Position numbers and translations under genes: made by a program. From Halorussus vallis (GTDB taxonomy: Archaea; Halobacteriota; Halobacteria; Halobacteriales; Haladaptataceae), in NCBI RefSeq assembly GCF_024138165.1, contig NZ_CP100000.1, forward strand, positions 1,860,001-1,924,000: 64,000 bases of DNA, read 5' to 3'. Positions 17,165 to 25,890 of the stretch are shown here, one piece after another. The notes beneath the pieces are model-generated. The model searched no databases. It had not been told where the DNA came from and saw nothing but the letters and a program-made list of their open reading frames with translations. The stretch's first letter is position 1; each line of letters begins with the position of its first letter.

Positions 17165-17971
17165 ATGTTCGACAACACCTCTACTAGCAGCGGCATCATC
17201 TATTCAGAACGCTACCTAAACGGTGAAGCCAGCCTCCAGCCCACAGGTCGTGATAAGGAAATCCATGCAATCCGTGATGGGGTCCGCCCACTGATTAAAC
17301 GCAATACCCCTGAAACCCTGCTTGTCTACGGGACGCCTGGAACCGGTAAAACCGTATGTGTCAACCATGTGTTCGGCGCACTTGACCGTGAAACGAGCGT
17401 GAAAACTATCCAGATCAACTGTTGGCAGTACTCTACTCGTCCTGCGTTACTCACCGAACTGCTGATTCAGCTCGGATATCCAGCACCGCGGAAAGGCAAA
17501 CCGGTCGACGAACTGCTCTCCAAACTCCGTGAATGGCTTCAGAAAAACCGGAGTGTCGCCGTATCGCTTGATGAGTTTGATCAGTTGCAGGACAAGACCG
17601 AGGTTGCGTACGACCTCTACATGCTGAGCCAGCAAACCGAGAATAAACTTGGACTAATCATGATATCCAATCTTCCACCAGATGAACTCTTGCTCGACTC
17701 ACGGAGCTGGAGCCGGCTCAACTGCCGAACAATCGAGTTTGAACCCTACACTGCTGGCCAACTCGAAGAAATCCTTCAGGACGTCGTGGAACAGGCGTTC
17801 AAATCCGGGACAGTCAACAGCGAAGTGATTGAAGCTATCGCAGAACAGGTCGCGGACAATACAGGGGATTGCCGACAAGCCTTCGAACAACTGCTTCAGG
17901 CCGGACGACGAGCGACGCAAAATGGTGCACGCAAAATCACAGAACAGGATCTTGCCAAAGTAGACGATTAA
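17165..17971 (+). CDS. Orc1/Cdc6-like AAA+ ATPase (copy 2, short)
   Basis: The 268 residues carry Walker A VYGTPGTGKT near 54-63, Walker B VAVSLDEFDQL near 130-140 and sensor-1 LIMISNLPPDEL, then an arginine-containing lid (ADNTGDCRQAFEQLLQAGRRA) with the GD-R motif of Orc1/Cdc6. The C-terminal winged helix is missing, since the family is usually 350-420 residues. It may therefore lack its own DNA-binding domain and act with copy 1 or as an ATPase switch. It starts the rightward gene set that continues with the DUF932 protein. Confidence 0.82.
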   Translation: MFDNTSTSSGIIYSERYLNGEASLQPTGRDKEIHAIRDGVRPLIKRNTPETLLVYGTPGTGKTVCVNHVFGALDRETSVKTIQINCWQYSTRPALLTELLIQLGYPAPRKGKPVDELLSKLREWLQKNRSVAVSLDEFDQLQDKTEVAYDLYMLSQQTENKLGLIMISNLPPDELLLDSRSWSRLNCRTIEFEPYTAGQLEEILQDVVEQAFKSGTVNSEVIEAIAEQVADNTGDCRQAFEQLLQAGRRATQNGARKITEQDLAKVDD

Positions 17972-18064
17972 AACCCTATCTCCTGTTCTTTTTGAATTCA
18001 TACGAAACAGGGTATCCCCCCGGCTACTACTCTCTTCACCCCTACTTCCTCTGGTAGAAAGGCG

Positions 18065-19063
18065 ATGCACAGAATGCGAGAACAGACCTATACTTTCGAC
18101 GACTTAGACCAACTATACGAAACCGCAGACCAACTACCACAGGTTGAACGCCACGACGTCTACGCCCGAAACGAGGAGCTCGATGAATGGAAAAAGGTGC
18201 CGTGGAGAGACAGCCTCTGGACCGATACTGGCGAACTCTCCGGTGAAGTATCTGCGTTTGAAGACTTCTACAACGTGATTCAGTACGGTGAGATACTGGA
18301 TACGGTCGGCCGCCGGTTAGAGCATCACCATGTTGAGCCGGAGGGACGTGTCTCGCTTTCACCGAACAGCCATAAGATGACGGCGAAGATCGGGCTAGGC
18401 GACGTTGTTGAGCCGCGGGAAGGTGATGAGGTTGCGTTACAGCTTCACGCGCGGAGCGGTCACTCAGGCTACCATGGTTTGAAGTACAGTATCGGCGCTG
18501 AACGCCTGATTTGTAGCAACGGGATGACCGGGTTCATCTCAGAACAAAGCTATGAGCAGACCCACAGTGAGCGGTTCAAACCGCAGTTAGCCTACCATGC
18601 CGTTGACTCAATGATTGAAGGTGCGGACACCGTGGAGAACCGGTTGAAAGAAGCCCAAGAAGAACGGTTGTTGAACCAAGATGAGGCGTTACTGGTGCTT
18701 CACGACTTAGGCATAGACCGATACTTTGAGAATCCGACCGCAGACCTAGTAAACGCACTGTATGAGGAGGTCGAAGACTTAGAGAAACCGTCACTCTACG
18801 AAACCTTTAACGCCGCAACCTACGCCTTGACACACCTCTCTACTGATGTACCGGAATACGTGTTGGACGACGGCTTAGAACAGGCATCACAGCTTCTAGA
18901 CCAAGGAAACAATGTCCCTGATGCAAAAGAACTCGGAAGAGGCGTGGTGGAAAACCGAGTCCAACACTTGGTTGACGCAGATAATCCGGACGAAGAAGAG
19001 TACTGGGAGGGCGAAACCGAGAGTCTTCGAGAATTGATGAAAAAACACGAGATACAAGCCTGA
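18065..19063 (+). CDS. DUF932-like plasmid/phage protein
   Basis: The 332-residue soluble protein shows the DUF932 signature: an N-terminal substrate-like region, a beta-rich middle ending in RLICSNGMTGF (~residue 155, the family C-x-N-G-x motif), then a helical C-terminal half. The family occurs on plasmids and viruses of bacteria and archaea, with no settled function. It follows the short Orc1/Cdc6 gene in the same direction with a 93-bp gap. The start ATG has an AAAGGCG ribosome-site-like stretch. Confidence 0.7.
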   Translation: MHRMREQTYTFDDLDQLYETADQLPQVERHDVYARNEELDEWKKVPWRDSLWTDTGELSGEVSAFEDFYNVIQYGEILDTVGRRLEHHHVEPEGRVSLSPNSHKMTAKIGLGDVVEPREGDEVALQLHARSGHSGYHGLKYSIGAERLICSNGMTGFISEQSYEQTHSERFKPQLAYHAVDSMIEGADTVENRLKEAQEERLLNQDEALLVLHDLGIDRYFENPTADLVNALYEEVEDLEKPSLYETFNAATYALTHLSTDVPEYVLDDGLEQASQLLDQGNNVPDAKELGRGVVENRVQHLVDADNPDEEEYWEGETESLRELMKKHEIQA

Positions 19064-19074
19064 ATAAAGGAAAA

Positions 19075-19341
19075 ATGGAATCTTCAATCAGCCGGGTTAA
19101 ACATGAGGATGATTCTGAGCTCGTCAACAAAGCATTCCAATGCAATACCCAAATATGACTCTCGAGGAAGAACCCGCTCCCTTCTTTGCCAAGGAACAAG
19201 AAGACAGGGTACGAAACTTACTACCAGAACCAGCCAAACATCCAAGACTGCCAGCCATTAAACACCCGTTCCGGCTTCAAACAAACAGTCAACGAGATAC
19301 AGAACGATGCCCACGAACTCTGGAACAAGCTACAAGAGTAA
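19075..19341 (+). pseudogene. Small ORF interrupted by one in-frame TGA
   Basis: One frame reads 27 codons from an ATG (MESSISRVKHEDDSELVN...), meets TGA at 19156-19158, and continues without further stops for 60 codons to TAA (C-terminal QTVNEIQNDAHELWNKLQE). Both parts read like coding sequence, while the overlapping frame (19140-19403) gives an implausible arginine-rich product. A recent nonsense mutation is the simplest reading; a sequencing error or two separate short peptides are alternatives. No family is recognised. Confidence 0.4.
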
Positions 19342-19371
19342 TACCCTCTGAAAGTAGACAAGGAAATATCG

Positions 19372-19908
19372 ATGCATGTTGTGAGTACGATGGGGAGCGG
19401 TGATCTCGGTCGAGAGCTTGATCTAGACTCTGTGATACAGGCCCTGGGAGAAAGCTACAGTATCGATGTGAACCGACAAAGCGATTCGATGGTGACACTC
19501 CGACTAATGCCAGAAGGACCCGCTCTCACTCTCTACCGTACCGGAACATATCAGATTCGTGGAACTGACAGCAGAGACAGCTTGTTTCAAGCCAATCAAG
19601 GACTACTCGATGCGTTAAAATCCATTGGCGTCAACTTTAGCGATCCTTCTTTTGAGCAGAAGAACGCAGTCTACTTAGAAGACCTGGAAACATCTGTCCA
19701 GTTGGAGGCTCTCTCCATACATCTCGGCCTAGAGAACATGGAGTACGAGCCAGAACAGTTCCCGGGTGTAATCTACCGACCACCAGATCTGGAAGTGGTA
19801 AACCTCATCTTCGCAACAGGGAAAACCATTATCAGCGGAACCATACACGATGAAATCGCTGAGAAGTCGGCAGAGCATCTCCGAAAACAGATTGCAGAAC
19901 TCCATTGA
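19372..19908 (+). CDS. TATA-binding-protein-like protein, divergent
   Basis: The C-terminal ~60 of 178 residues match the second repeat of TBP closely: YEPEQFPGVIYRPPDLEVV, then LIFATGKTIISGTIHDEIAEKS. The first repeat (residues ~45-95, with ALTLYRTGTYQIRGTD) is recognisable but worn, and the N-terminal strand that normally holds TATA-contact residues differs strongly. Total length is close to normal archaeal TBP (~180-186). It may be an element-specific promoter factor or a TBP-fold DNA-binding protein turned to another use. It stands directly before the type I restriction operon, 66 bp from hsdM, so it may control that operon. Confidence 0.82.
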   Translation: MHVVSTMGSGDLGRELDLDSVIQALGESYSIDVNRQSDSMVTLRLMPEGPALTLYRTGTYQIRGTDSRDSLFQANQGLLDALKSIGVNFSDPSFEQKNAVYLEDLETSVQLEALSIHLGLENMEYEPEQFPGVIYRPPDLEVVNLIFATGKTIISGTIHDEIAEKSAEHLRKQIAELH

Positions 19909-19974
19909 CGAAACGTAGTGTTCTTTTCACCGGGTAGCGTAACCCTTAACAGAGTTTCCTTAGCATTACTGGGT

Positions 19975-21555
19975 ATGGCTATTGCGGGAGATTCTAACGG
20001 CGAGCTTGAAAAGAAACTCTGGGAAACCGCTGAAAAACTACGAGGACCTGTTGACCCCTCCGAATACAAGGACTTCGCTCTCGGACTGCTGTTCCTCAAG
20101 AGCATGTCCGACTCCTTCGAAGATCGACGAAAAGAGCTCGGAGAGAAAACCCGTGACCCCGACTCCCGATACTACACTGAAGATGAGAAGGAACGCGAAT
20201 ACATACTAACTGACAAAGACGAGTACAAGCGAGAAAACGTCTTCTACCTTCCTGAAGAAACTCGCTGGCAGTACTTCGTCAACAATGCAACCGACCCCCA
20301 GATCGGGAAAAAGATTGACGACGCAATGCGTGCAATCGAAGACGAAAACCCTCGCCTCAAAGGAATTCTCCCCAAGGGTTACTCCCGATCTTCACTCTCC
20401 AGCAACTCCTCCGACGCCTTAGAGGGATTGATCAACCTCTTCGCAGATATCGATATGGAGGGGGAGAACGGCGAACAAGATGAGGACATCTTCGGCCGTA
20501 TCTACGAATACTTCATCAAGCAATTCGCAATGGAAGGCGGCCAGAAAGGCGGTGAGTTCTACACGCCGAAAAGCGTAGTTGAACTCATGGTCGAAATCTT
20601 AGAGCCCTACGAAGGCCGGATCTTCGACCCCTTCAGTGGCTCAGGTGGAATGTTCGTCCAGAGCCAGAAATTCATAGAAAGTCACGGCGGAGACACCGAC
20701 AAAATCTCCATCTACGGCCAAGAAGTGAAGGAAAACACTCTCCAAATCTCCAAGATGAACCTCTATCTCAGGGGTATAGACGGAAACATCAAACAGGGAG
20801 ATAGCATCCTCAACGACCAACATAAAGGTTTAGAAGCAGACTACATCATCACGAACCCGCCGTTCAATATGAGTGAGTGGGGTAAGGACTCGATAGCAGA
20901 TGATGACCCCCGGTTCAAATACGGGATGCCCCCATCCAACAACGCCAACTACGCATTCATCCAACACATGATACACCATCTCAACGACACAGGGATGGCA
21001 GCAACAGTCATGGCAAACGGCGCAATGTCTTCTCAGAATTCAGAGGGAGACATTAGAAAAGAGATTATAGAAGACGATCTTCTCGATGCAGTGATTGCAC
21101 TTCCGAATGAACTCTTCTACACTACCAGTATCCCTGCCTGCATCTTCATTCTCAGTAAAGGGAAAAAAGAGGATAAATATCGGGATAGAAGTGGTGAAAC
21201 GCTTTTTGTTGACGCAAGAGATCTTTATGAGAGTGTTGACCGCACCCAAAACCGGCTTGATAGTGAGCACATTCAAAAAATCGCGAACACGGTCAGAGCT
21301 TACAGAGGCGAAGACCAAGTTGAGGAGTACGAAGATGAGAAAGGATTTTGTAAAGTCTCCAAAATTGATAATATATCAGATAACCGTTATACCGTCACAC
21401 CAAGTAGATATGTTGGTGTAAAAACTAGTGAGGATGACGAACAGCCTTTCGAAAAGAAAATGGAAAGACTTTCAGCTGAACTTCGGGAAAACTTCCAAAA
21501 GTCGAATGAGCTTCAAGAGAAAATTGAAAAAAGTCTTCAGGAGGTAGGATTTTGA
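19975..21555 (+). CDS. hsdM: Type I restriction-modification DNA methyltransferase subunit
   Basis: The 526-residue adenine-N6 methyltransferase of a type I system has an N-terminal helical HsdM domain (residues ~10-150), the SAM-binding motif IFDPFSGSGGMF near 216 and the catalytic motif YIITNPPFN near 296. It modifies host or element DNA and, with HsdS and HsdR, forms the restriction complex. I chose the ATG at 19975, where the LEKKLWETAEKLRGPVDPSEYK homology begins. Its TGA overlaps the TTG start of hsdS. Confidence 0.95.
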   Translation: MAIAGDSNGELEKKLWETAEKLRGPVDPSEYKDFALGLLFLKSMSDSFEDRRKELGEKTRDPDSRYYTEDEKEREYILTDKDEYKRENVFYLPEETRWQYFVNNATDPQIGKKIDDAMRAIEDENPRLKGILPKGYSRSSLSSNSSDALEGLINLFADIDMEGENGEQDEDIFGRIYEYFIKQFAMEGGQKGGEFYTPKSVVELMVEILEPYEGRIFDPFSGSGGMFVQSQKFIESHGGDTDKISIYGQEVKENTLQISKMNLYLRGIDGNIKQGDSILNDQHKGLEADYIITNPPFNMSEWGKDSIADDDPRFKYGMPPSNNANYAFIQHMIHHLNDTGMAATVMANGAMSSQNSEGDIRKEIIEDDLLDAVIALPNELFYTTSIPACIFILSKGKKEDKYRDRSGETLFVDARDLYESVDRTQNRLDSEHIQKIANTVRAYRGEDQVEEYEDEKGFCKVSKIDNISDNRYTVTPSRYVGVKTSEDDEQPFEKKMERLSAELRENFQKSNELQEKIEKSLQEVGF

Positions 21556-22829
21556 CCTCAGAACAACGCACCCTCTCCGATCTTGAAGAGGATAAAGATA
21601 GCCGCAGCAAGCCCTATATTCTGCGGCGACAAGGGGTTGAAAAACCAAATAACTGGAAAACCGTCCTCTTAGGCGACCTCTTGGAATTAGAGTATGGTTC
21701 ATCTCTACCGAAAAAAGAAAGGGAAGACGGCCCCTATCCGGTCTTCGGTTCCAATGGCCGCTCAGGGTGGCACTCGGATTACCACATCGAAGCACCGGGC
21801 ATCATTGTCGGGAGGAAGGGCGTGAATTTAGGAATCGAATGGAGTGATGAAGATTTCAACGTTATTGACACTGCCTACTATATAAACCGCGATTCTCTTC
21901 AGACAGCATCTATTAATCTTAGATTCTTGTACTACAATCTGCTTGACTTTGACCTAGACCGTCTTAAAAGCGGGTCGGCAGTTCCTGGCCTAAATAGAAA
22001 TGACTTCTACGAGGAGACAATCGCAGTACCGCCTCTAAACGAACAAAGAAAGATCGCAGCTATACTTGAGAATATAGATCGTAGAATCGAAACCAATAAT
22101 GAGATTACTGAACTTCTAGAAGAGATGTCTCAAACCCTATTCAAAAGGCGATTCGTAAGTTTCGACGAATATGAGGGTGAGATGGAATACGACGAAGACC
22201 TCGAGAACAAGATACCGTCTAAGTGGGAGAAGAAATCTTTGGAGGATATTGCGGACTTTTTGAACGGCAAAGCTTGGCAACAGTTTGAATCAGAAGAGGA
22301 TGAGAACAACCTTCCGGTGATAAAGATTAAGGAACTGAGAAATGGTGTAACCGAAGATAGTGACCGAGTTAATGAATCTATATGTCCTAACGAATATATT
22401 ATCGAAGACGGTAGGGTTATTTTCTCCTGGTCGGCTAGTCTCGTTTTAGACCTGTGGACGGAGGACAAGGCATTCCTTAATCAGCACTTGTTTAAAGTAA
22501 CATCTGAAGACTATCCTCGTTGGTTCTTTTACGAGTGGATTAACTATCATATCCAGAGATTTCGAGAGATAGCCGAGGCTAAAAAGACTACAATGGGACA
22601 CATTAAAAGAAGCGACCTTAAAGAAGCAAAAGTCATAGTACCGCCAAGAAACGAATTAGAGAGTACTTCCAAAGAGATAGAGCCAATCTTTAAGACCATC
22701 ATTAATAGACGGGTTGAAAACAGAAACCTAGAGAACCTACGAGAAACTCTACTTCCGAAGCTGATGTCTGGTGAGGTCAGGGTAAATGACATAAATATCG
22801 AGGATTTAGAAGTTAATAACGAGGTTTAA
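21552..22829 (+). CDS. hsdS: Type I restriction system specificity subunit
   Basis: The 425-residue DNA-recognition subunit has two target-recognition domains. The first begins around NWKTVLLGDLLELEYGSSLPK, and the second around KWEKKSLEDIADFLNGKAW. Each is followed by a conserved helix (PPLNEQRKIAAILENIDRRIETN and PPRNELESTSKEIEPIFKTI). The two half-sites should give an asymmetric split target, which cannot be deduced here. Translation most likely starts at TTG overlapping the hsdM stop. AT-rich codons and drift from its neighbours fit the usual rapid exchange of hsdS. Confidence 0.92.
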   Translation: MTSEQRTLSDLEEDKDSRSKPYILRRQGVEKPNNWKTVLLGDLLELEYGSSLPKKEREDGPYPVFGSNGRSGWHSDYHIEAPGIIVGRKGVNLGIEWSDEDFNVIDTAYYINRDSLQTASINLRFLYYNLLDFDLDRLKSGSAVPGLNRNDFYEETIAVPPLNEQRKIAAILENIDRRIETNNEITELLEEMSQTLFKRRFVSFDEYEGEMEYDEDLENKIPSKWEKKSLEDIADFLNGKAWQQFESEEDENNLPVIKIKELRNGVTEDSDRVNESICPNEYIIEDGRVIFSWSASLVLDLWTEDKAFLNQHLFKVTSEDYPRWFFYEWINYHIQRFREIAEAKKTTMGHIKRSDLKEAKVIVPPRNELESTSKEIEPIFKTIINRRVENRNLENLRETLLPKLMSGEVRVNDINIEDLEVNNEV

Positions 22830-22835
22830 CATCGC

Positions 22836-25826
22836 GTGTCTATGAATGAGATGACGTTGGCGGAGAAGCCAGCATTACAGGTTTTTCAGGATATTGGCTA
22901 CGAATATAAACCAGGTTCTGAGCTTGGACCTCACAGCGATGACCCGGAACGTGAGTCGCTTTCGGATGTAGTACTCCGTGACCGTCTTGAACAAAAACTC
23001 AGCGAGTTCAATCCATCTCTGCCTGATGAGGCTATTGAGGACGCGATCTCCCAGCTGCTCGGTTTTAACTCCCCGAAGCTTCTAAAGAACAACAAGGACT
23101 TTCACGAGAAGCTGGTGAACGGTATTCAGGTTGAGTACGAGGTTGACGGTGAAACTCGGGGAGACTTCGTCAACGTATTCAACTTTGAGGAACCGAAGAG
23201 AAATGACTTTCTGGTTGCTAACCAAGTTACTATCCAGATTGGTGAAGGACCTCAGAGGAAACCGGATGTCCTCGTCTTTGTGAACGGCTTGCCTATCGGC
23301 GTTCTGGAAATGAAGGATCCAACGAACCCGAATGCATCGATGGGTAACGCGTATAAACAGGTCACCGATAGGTACGTAAATGATATTCCAGACCTGTTCC
23401 ACTACAACGAGCTTATCGGCATTATGGATATGAACAATGCCAAGCTCGGCTGCCTCAGCGCGGGCTGGGAGTGGTTTTCGCCTTGGCGGTACATAGATGA
23501 AGAAAAGGATGCTACGAACGAGCTACCTCCGTCAGAGGTCTTGATTCGAGGAGCATTCGACAAGGAAAGACTTCTCGATCTGATTCAGAACTTCGTTGTG
23601 TACGCTGATGAGGATGGCAAGCTTGGAAAGAAGCTGGCTGCCTACCATCAGTTCTATGCGGTGAACAATGCTGTAGAAAGCAGCAAAAAGGTTGTTCCGA
23701 ACCCTGATGAAGATCGTATTGGGCTGGTCTGGCATACACAAGGCTCCGGAAAGTCGCTGTCGATGGTTTTCTATGCGAAGAAGATTCGGCAGCAGAGCGA
23801 GATGGAGAACCCGACCTTAGTATTCCTAACTGACCGGAACGACCTCGATGACCAGCTTCACAAGGAGTTCAAGAAGCACGGTTTGAAAGCTGAGTGGGCG
23901 GACAGCGACAACCGGGTGGAACTCAGGGATAGACTGGATAGAGAGGCAGGAGGCATTATCTTCGCGACGATTCAGAAGTTCCAGACTACGGATGACGAGG
24001 TCCAGTATCCTGAGGTGAACGACAGGGAGAATATTATCGTGGTTGCGGATGAGGCCCACCGCACACAGTACAAAAGTTTAGCAACCAATGTACGTGATGG
24101 GCTTCCTAATGCGTCACACCTCGGGTTTACTGCTACACCGATAGAGAAGGAAGACCGGTCAACTACCAATACGTTCGGCGGTTACATTAGCCAATATACT
24201 ATCAAGGAGTCGGAGAAGGACGGGTCCACGGTCCCGATTTACTATGAAAGCCGGTTGACCAAGCTCCAGATTAACGATCCCGAGATCGAGGACCGGTTTA
24301 ACGAACTGATGGAGTCTAAGTCGGATGACCTGAAGCAGGAGATGAAGAGGAAGTGGACACAGCTCCGCCGGGTTATCGAAAACAGCGAGGAACGGACGGA
24401 GATGATTGCGGAGGACCTGGTTGAACACTTCAACAACCGGGAAATAGAAGGAAAAGGAATGGTGGTTGCGATCAGCCGCCAAGCCGCAGTCAACCTATGC
24501 CGGAAGATCAGAGAGATTCCAGAGGCACCGGAAACACGTGTTGTGATCTCTGGTGCTGAAGACTTTATCGACGATCCGATACCGAACGAGAAGCTAAAGC
24601 GTCGGTTTAAGGACGAGGACGACCCGTTCAAGATAGCGGTGGTCTGTGACAAGTGGTTGACCGGGTTCGATGCTCCGCATCTCCACACTCTATACATAGA
24701 TAAGCCGATGAAGAACCATAACCTGCTTCAGGCAATCGGCAGGGTCAATCGTGTGTACAAAGACAAGCCCGGCGGCCTGATCGTTGACTACATCGGTATC
24801 AGCAACCGGTTGAAGAAAGCCCTTGACAAATATACCTCTGAGGTCCGGAACGATGCGATGCTGGACATCGAAGAAGCTATCAAAGTGATGAAGCAGAAGC
24901 ATCAGGAGGTCGCCGACTACTTCGCTGAAGTCGATTATGATGACTGGCCGCACCTTGGAGAGCTAGAGCGGAAGCAGATGCTCTACAAGGCACAAAATGA
25001 AGTTCTGATTACAGAGGAACGAGAGGAGCAGTTCAGAGAGTCGATGAAGGAGCTGAAGAAGGCTCACGCACTAGTCACACCGAATTCTGCAGCAAGCGAT
25101 ATCCGAGCAGATGTCGCGTTCTTTGAGGCTGTGCTCGGAGCAATAAACAGTATCGAGAACTCCGGTAATCCGGATGAGATGGGGGATCTTGATTCCGCGA
25201 TGAAGGAGTTAGTCGCGGAAGGTGTCGGTATTGAAGACCTAGTAGAGGTAACCGGCTTCGACAAGTGGGAGGAGGAGAAACCGGTTCTCAGCGATGATTT
25301 CCTCGAGGATGTAGAAGAGGTGGAGTTCGAGAATCTTCAGGTCAAGATGCTTCGTCAACTACTGGAGAACGAGATCAGCACACGGAAGAAAGGCAACCTA
25401 GCGAAGTACGAGTCCTTCGAGGAAGAACTCCAAGATACCATAGAAGACTACAACGAAGGGTTTCTCTCTACCCAACAGGTAATCGACGAGCTGAGGAACT
25501 ATGCTGAGCAGATTCAGGAAAGCGATGATCGACAGGATGAACTCGGATTAGGTGATAAAGAGTTTGCCTTCTTCTATGCAATCTCCTCGAACACTGACTC
25601 GGAAATCGATGAGGAGACTTTGAAAACTATCGCCCGAGAACTCAAGCAGAACCTGAAGGACAGCGTCGAACTTGACTGGACGAACCGGGAGAAGATCCGT
25701 GCCGAGATTAAGACAGAAGTAAAGGCTGTACTTCGAAACAATGGTCTTAGCCTGTACAAGCACGAGAACTTAGTGGACCCAATTGTTGCACAGGCGGAAG
25801 CGTTCTACGGCGGGGCAGCAGCATAA
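22836..25826 (+). CDS. hsdR: Type I restriction endonuclease subunit
   Basis: The 996-residue motor-nuclease has an N-terminal PD-(D/E)XK nuclease with RKPDVLVFVNG near 141 and GVLEMKDP near 155-162. Two RecA-like helicase domains follow: Walker A TQGSGKSLSM near 300, VVADEAHRTQY near 405, LGFTATPIEKED near 428, and motif VI region AIGRVNRVYK near 630. A helical C-terminal part binds the HsdM/HsdS core. The start is GTG at 22836 or ATG at 22842. The gene is 6 bp after hsdS, so hsdMSR is one complete, apparently intact operon. Confidence 0.95.
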   Translation: MSMNEMTLAEKPALQVFQDIGYEYKPGSELGPHSDDPERESLSDVVLRDRLEQKLSEFNPSLPDEAIEDAISQLLGFNSPKLLKNNKDFHEKLVNGIQVEYEVDGETRGDFVNVFNFEEPKRNDFLVANQVTIQIGEGPQRKPDVLVFVNGLPIGVLEMKDPTNPNASMGNAYKQVTDRYVNDIPDLFHYNELIGIMDMNNAKLGCLSAGWEWFSPWRYIDEEKDATNELPPSEVLIRGAFDKERLLDLIQNFVVYADEDGKLGKKLAAYHQFYAVNNAVESSKKVVPNPDEDRIGLVWHTQGSGKSLSMVFYAKKIRQQSEMENPTLVFLTDRNDLDDQLHKEFKKHGLKAEWADSDNRVELRDRLDREAGGIIFATIQKFQTTDDEVQYPEVNDRENIIVVADEAHRTQYKSLATNVRDGLPNASHLGFTATPIEKEDRSTTNTFGGYISQYTIKESEKDGSTVPIYYESRLTKLQINDPEIEDRFNELMESKSDDLKQEMKRKWTQLRRVIENSEERTEMIAEDLVEHFNNREIEGKGMVVAISRQAAVNLCRKIREIPEAPETRVVISGAEDFIDDPIPNEKLKRRFKDEDDPFKIAVVCDKWLTGFDAPHLHTLYIDKPMKNHNLLQAIGRVNRVYKDKPGGLIVDYIGISNRLKKALDKYTSEVRNDAMLDIEEAIKVMKQKHQEVADYFAEVDYDDWPHLGELERKQMLYKAQNEVLITEEREEQFRESMKELKKAHALVTPNSAASDIRADVAFFEAVLGAINSIENSGNPDEMGDLDSAMKELVAEGVGIEDLVEVTGFDKWEEEKPVLSDDFLEDVEEVEFENLQVKMLRQLLENEISTRKKGNLAKYESFEEELQDTIEDYNEGFLSTQQVIDELRNYAEQIQESDDRQDELGLGDKEFAFFYAISSNTDSEIDEETLKTIARELKQNLKDSVELDWTNREKIRAEIKTEVKAVLRNNGLSLYKHENLVDPIVAQAEAFYGGAAA

Positions 25827-25890
25827 AGGTCTCAACTGAAGTCCGGTCTCTCCAAGTGCTATTGAGTTCAAAACCCGCTATATTGGTTTT

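Noticed and set aside
19140-19403. 87-codon frame overlapping the TGA-interrupted small ORF
   Set aside because: Its second half is arginine- and serine-rich noise and runs into the TBP-like gene; the other frame reads better.
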